Part shown: positions 62,940 through 64,000 of the stretch, one piece after another
Layout: every line of letters starts with the position of its first letter
Position numbering within the stretch: position 1 is the first letter of the stretch
DNA from: Paenibacillus fonticola DSM 21315
GTDB lineage: Bacteria; Bacillota; Bacilli; Paenibacillales; Paenibacillaceae
Direction: 5' to 3'
Length of the DNA stretch: 64,000 nucleotides
Assembly: GCF_000381905.1 (NCBI RefSeq)
Contig: NZ_KB907252.1
Span: forward strand, 171,528-235,527
Notes under the pieces: model-generated
What the model saw: the letters and a program-made list of their open reading frames with translations, nothing else
What the model was told of the DNA's origin: nothing
Databases searched by the model: none
Made by a program: the position numbers and the translations under genes

Positions 62940-63610
62940 ACAGGAGGATGTAAATCATGACCACCCGTCCAACGGGTCGTTTGCTCTTGGGGTATAACCC
63001 CCTGTTGCCAAACTGCGCCTAAAGACGCTAGCCTGACCACAAAACTGTTCAGGCTCGGTATTATTGGTCACTTTCACTTACCAGTTAAGCTGGTTTATTT
63101 CTTTTTGCTCTTGTTGCTGCTGAACGGATCTTCATACTTTTTTACACTCAGCTTATCTATGGCTTGATCATGTGCTTCGATTCCCATATTTGCGCATGCT
63201 TCTCAAAGATCATTAACGAACTTTTCCCCTTCAGATATCCCATAAAGGATGACACAGATATCTTTGGTGGAGTCGCTACCAGCATGTGTACATGATCCGG
63301 CATCATGTGACCTTCTAAGATCTCTACTCCCTTGTACTTACATAAACGTTTGAAAATTTCGATTAAATCCTTCCTCACTTGATTATAGATCTCTTTCCGT
63401 CTACACTTTGGGGTGAATACAATGTGGTATTTGTATCGGTATTTGCAATCCACTTTGTGTGAGCTAAACTTTAGCTCTTGTTTGCCATCCAAGACCATTC
63501 CTTTCCCAGGGCGGCTTAGAGATCGAAAATGTGACTCAGAACGTGAACGAAATTTTATAACGAAGTTTAGGATCGCTATTTGTGTAAAAATAACCCTTCT
63601 CAAAATGTAA
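62940..63610 (-). mobile_element. Degenerate IS200/IS605-type element
   Basis: A TnpA-like gene (63095-63498) occupies most of the element. The left side, 62955-63060, holds hairpins such as GGGGTATAACCCC and GCTAGCC.../...GGCTC that fit the sub-terminal folds of IS200-type ends. There are no inverted terminal repeats, as expected. Exact ends cannot be fixed without an intact copy. Confidence 0.6.
63095..63498 (-). pseudogene. tnpA: IS200-type TnpA transposase with catalytic tyrosine region deleted
   Basis: From the ATG at 63498 the frame gives CKYRYKYHIVFTPKCRRKEI, LEGHMMPDHVHMLVATPP with the HUH metal motif, and SSFMGYLKGKSSLMIFEKHA, all IS200 TnpA hallmarks. After this it runs out of frame. 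The normal tail (HDQAIDKLSVKKYEDPF) is found in another frame, ending at 63095. The stretch between, which should carry the nucleophilic tyrosine helix, is missing. The enzyme cannot cut DNA. Confidence 0.75.
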
Positions 63611-64000
63611 CGTAGCTGGGCAACGTTATTTCAGTCTTTACTGCTCCAAACAGAGGATACACGGCAAATAGAGTGTCTGAGATTCGTTAGATTTAAAAAC
63701 TTCGCAAATAGGTGCAAATAGCGTGGATGAGATTCGTTGCTATGAACGTTTTTGTCAAACCCTCTATTTTTTCTGCCTGAGCACGTGGCGCGAGAGCAAA
63801 AATGCGGGCGACGGTCGGCACGCTGCTATCCGTGGGTTGGGTACCACATGTTATGCCTTCGTCAAGGAGAGCTTTTGCAAGCTAGAAACGCACGTTCAGT
63901 TCTTGGCAAACCTAGTGCAAACGAATCACGTATATTCTCTCCCGAACCTTCGTTTGCTCCCGGGCCTCGTGCTCCGGCGTGAGCTTGTCAAGTGCCTTTC
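63604..64000. other. No gene seen
   Basis: The last 397 bases contain two near-copies of a short stretch, GCAAATAGAGTGTCTGAGATTC and GCAAATAGCGTGGATGAGATTC, at about 63665-63745. The open frames here lack ribosome sites and family features. Confidence 0.4.

Noticed and set aside
63752..63982. 76-residue plus-strand ORF at the right edge
   Set aside because: No ribosome site and an unnatural composition; probably chance.

Overview
The window looks like a chromosome segment from a Gram-positive, spore-former-type Firmicute, most probably Paenibacillus or a close relative. Ribosome binding sites are strong GGAGG types. There is a cell-surface protein with three SLH repeats, proteins carrying the copper-amine-oxidase-like 'stalk' domain common in Paenibacillaceae, a mannose/fructose-type PTS with its PRD regulator, and a YitT-family membrane protein. 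The left 16 kb is clearly more AT-rich than the rest and is built from small immunity-type genes, gene fragments and many terminators. The remainder is of higher GC and better conserved.

Layout. (1) 1-0.7 kb: YitT-like membrane protein. (2) 0.85-11.2 kb: an accessory island of mostly minus-strand small genes, interpreted as orphan immunity genes, including two diverged copies of one block (DUF6809-like gene plus the 206/216-residue paralogues), a ribbon-helix-helix gene, and an XRE regulator behind a large inverted repeat. (3) 11.2-15.3 kb: displaced toxin tips, each followed by an immunity gene: a frameshifted EndoU module, an intact CdiA_C-like tRNase module, and a broken HNH module that keeps about 320 bp of the upstream effector's linker. 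An IS110 transposase fragment lies among them. (4) 15.6-37.5 kb: one long minus-strand gene set that reads as a contractile-injection (type VI-like) apparatus. In transcription order it holds a candidate sheath, tube, J-domain protein, two FHA proteins, two PP2C phosphatases (one with TPRs), two conserved unknowns, an Hsp70-like ATPase, a PH-like membrane protein, two RDD proteins (one frameshifted), a baseplate-like protein, a DcrB/Eag-like adaptor, a VgrG-like hub, two unknowns, a PAAR-like DUF4280 protein, and a second VgrG-like hub fused to a C-terminal AHH nuclease, ending with its immunity gene. (5) 37.9-41 kb: a convergent pair, a VWA membrane protein and a Ser/Thr kinase, which would complete a kinase/phosphatase/FHA circuit. 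(6) 41-57 kb: PTS regulator and transporter, stalk-domain proteins, two MATE exporters, malic enzyme, an EF-G-like GTPase, with pseudogenes and tandem repeats between. (7) 57.4-62.8 kb: a giant SLH-anchored protein with phosphodiester glycosidase and calcineurin-like domains. (8) 62.9-63.6 kb: a dead IS200-type element.

How it may work together (inference): the sheath would propel a tube tipped by a VgrG-like hub and PAAR-like spike. The second hub carries a nuclease as a polymorphic C-terminal tip, the DcrB/Eag-like protein may act as loading adaptor, and kinase, phosphatases and FHA proteins may time assembly by threonine phosphorylation as in known T6SS. No ClpV unfoldase or TssJLM membrane complex is seen. 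An Hsp70/J-domain pair and several small membrane proteins occupy the locus instead. The downstream array looks like a record of past effector tips displaced by recombination in the linker, with their immunity genes kept. Several genes are broken by one-base deletions in homopolymers, so part of the decay may be sequencing error.
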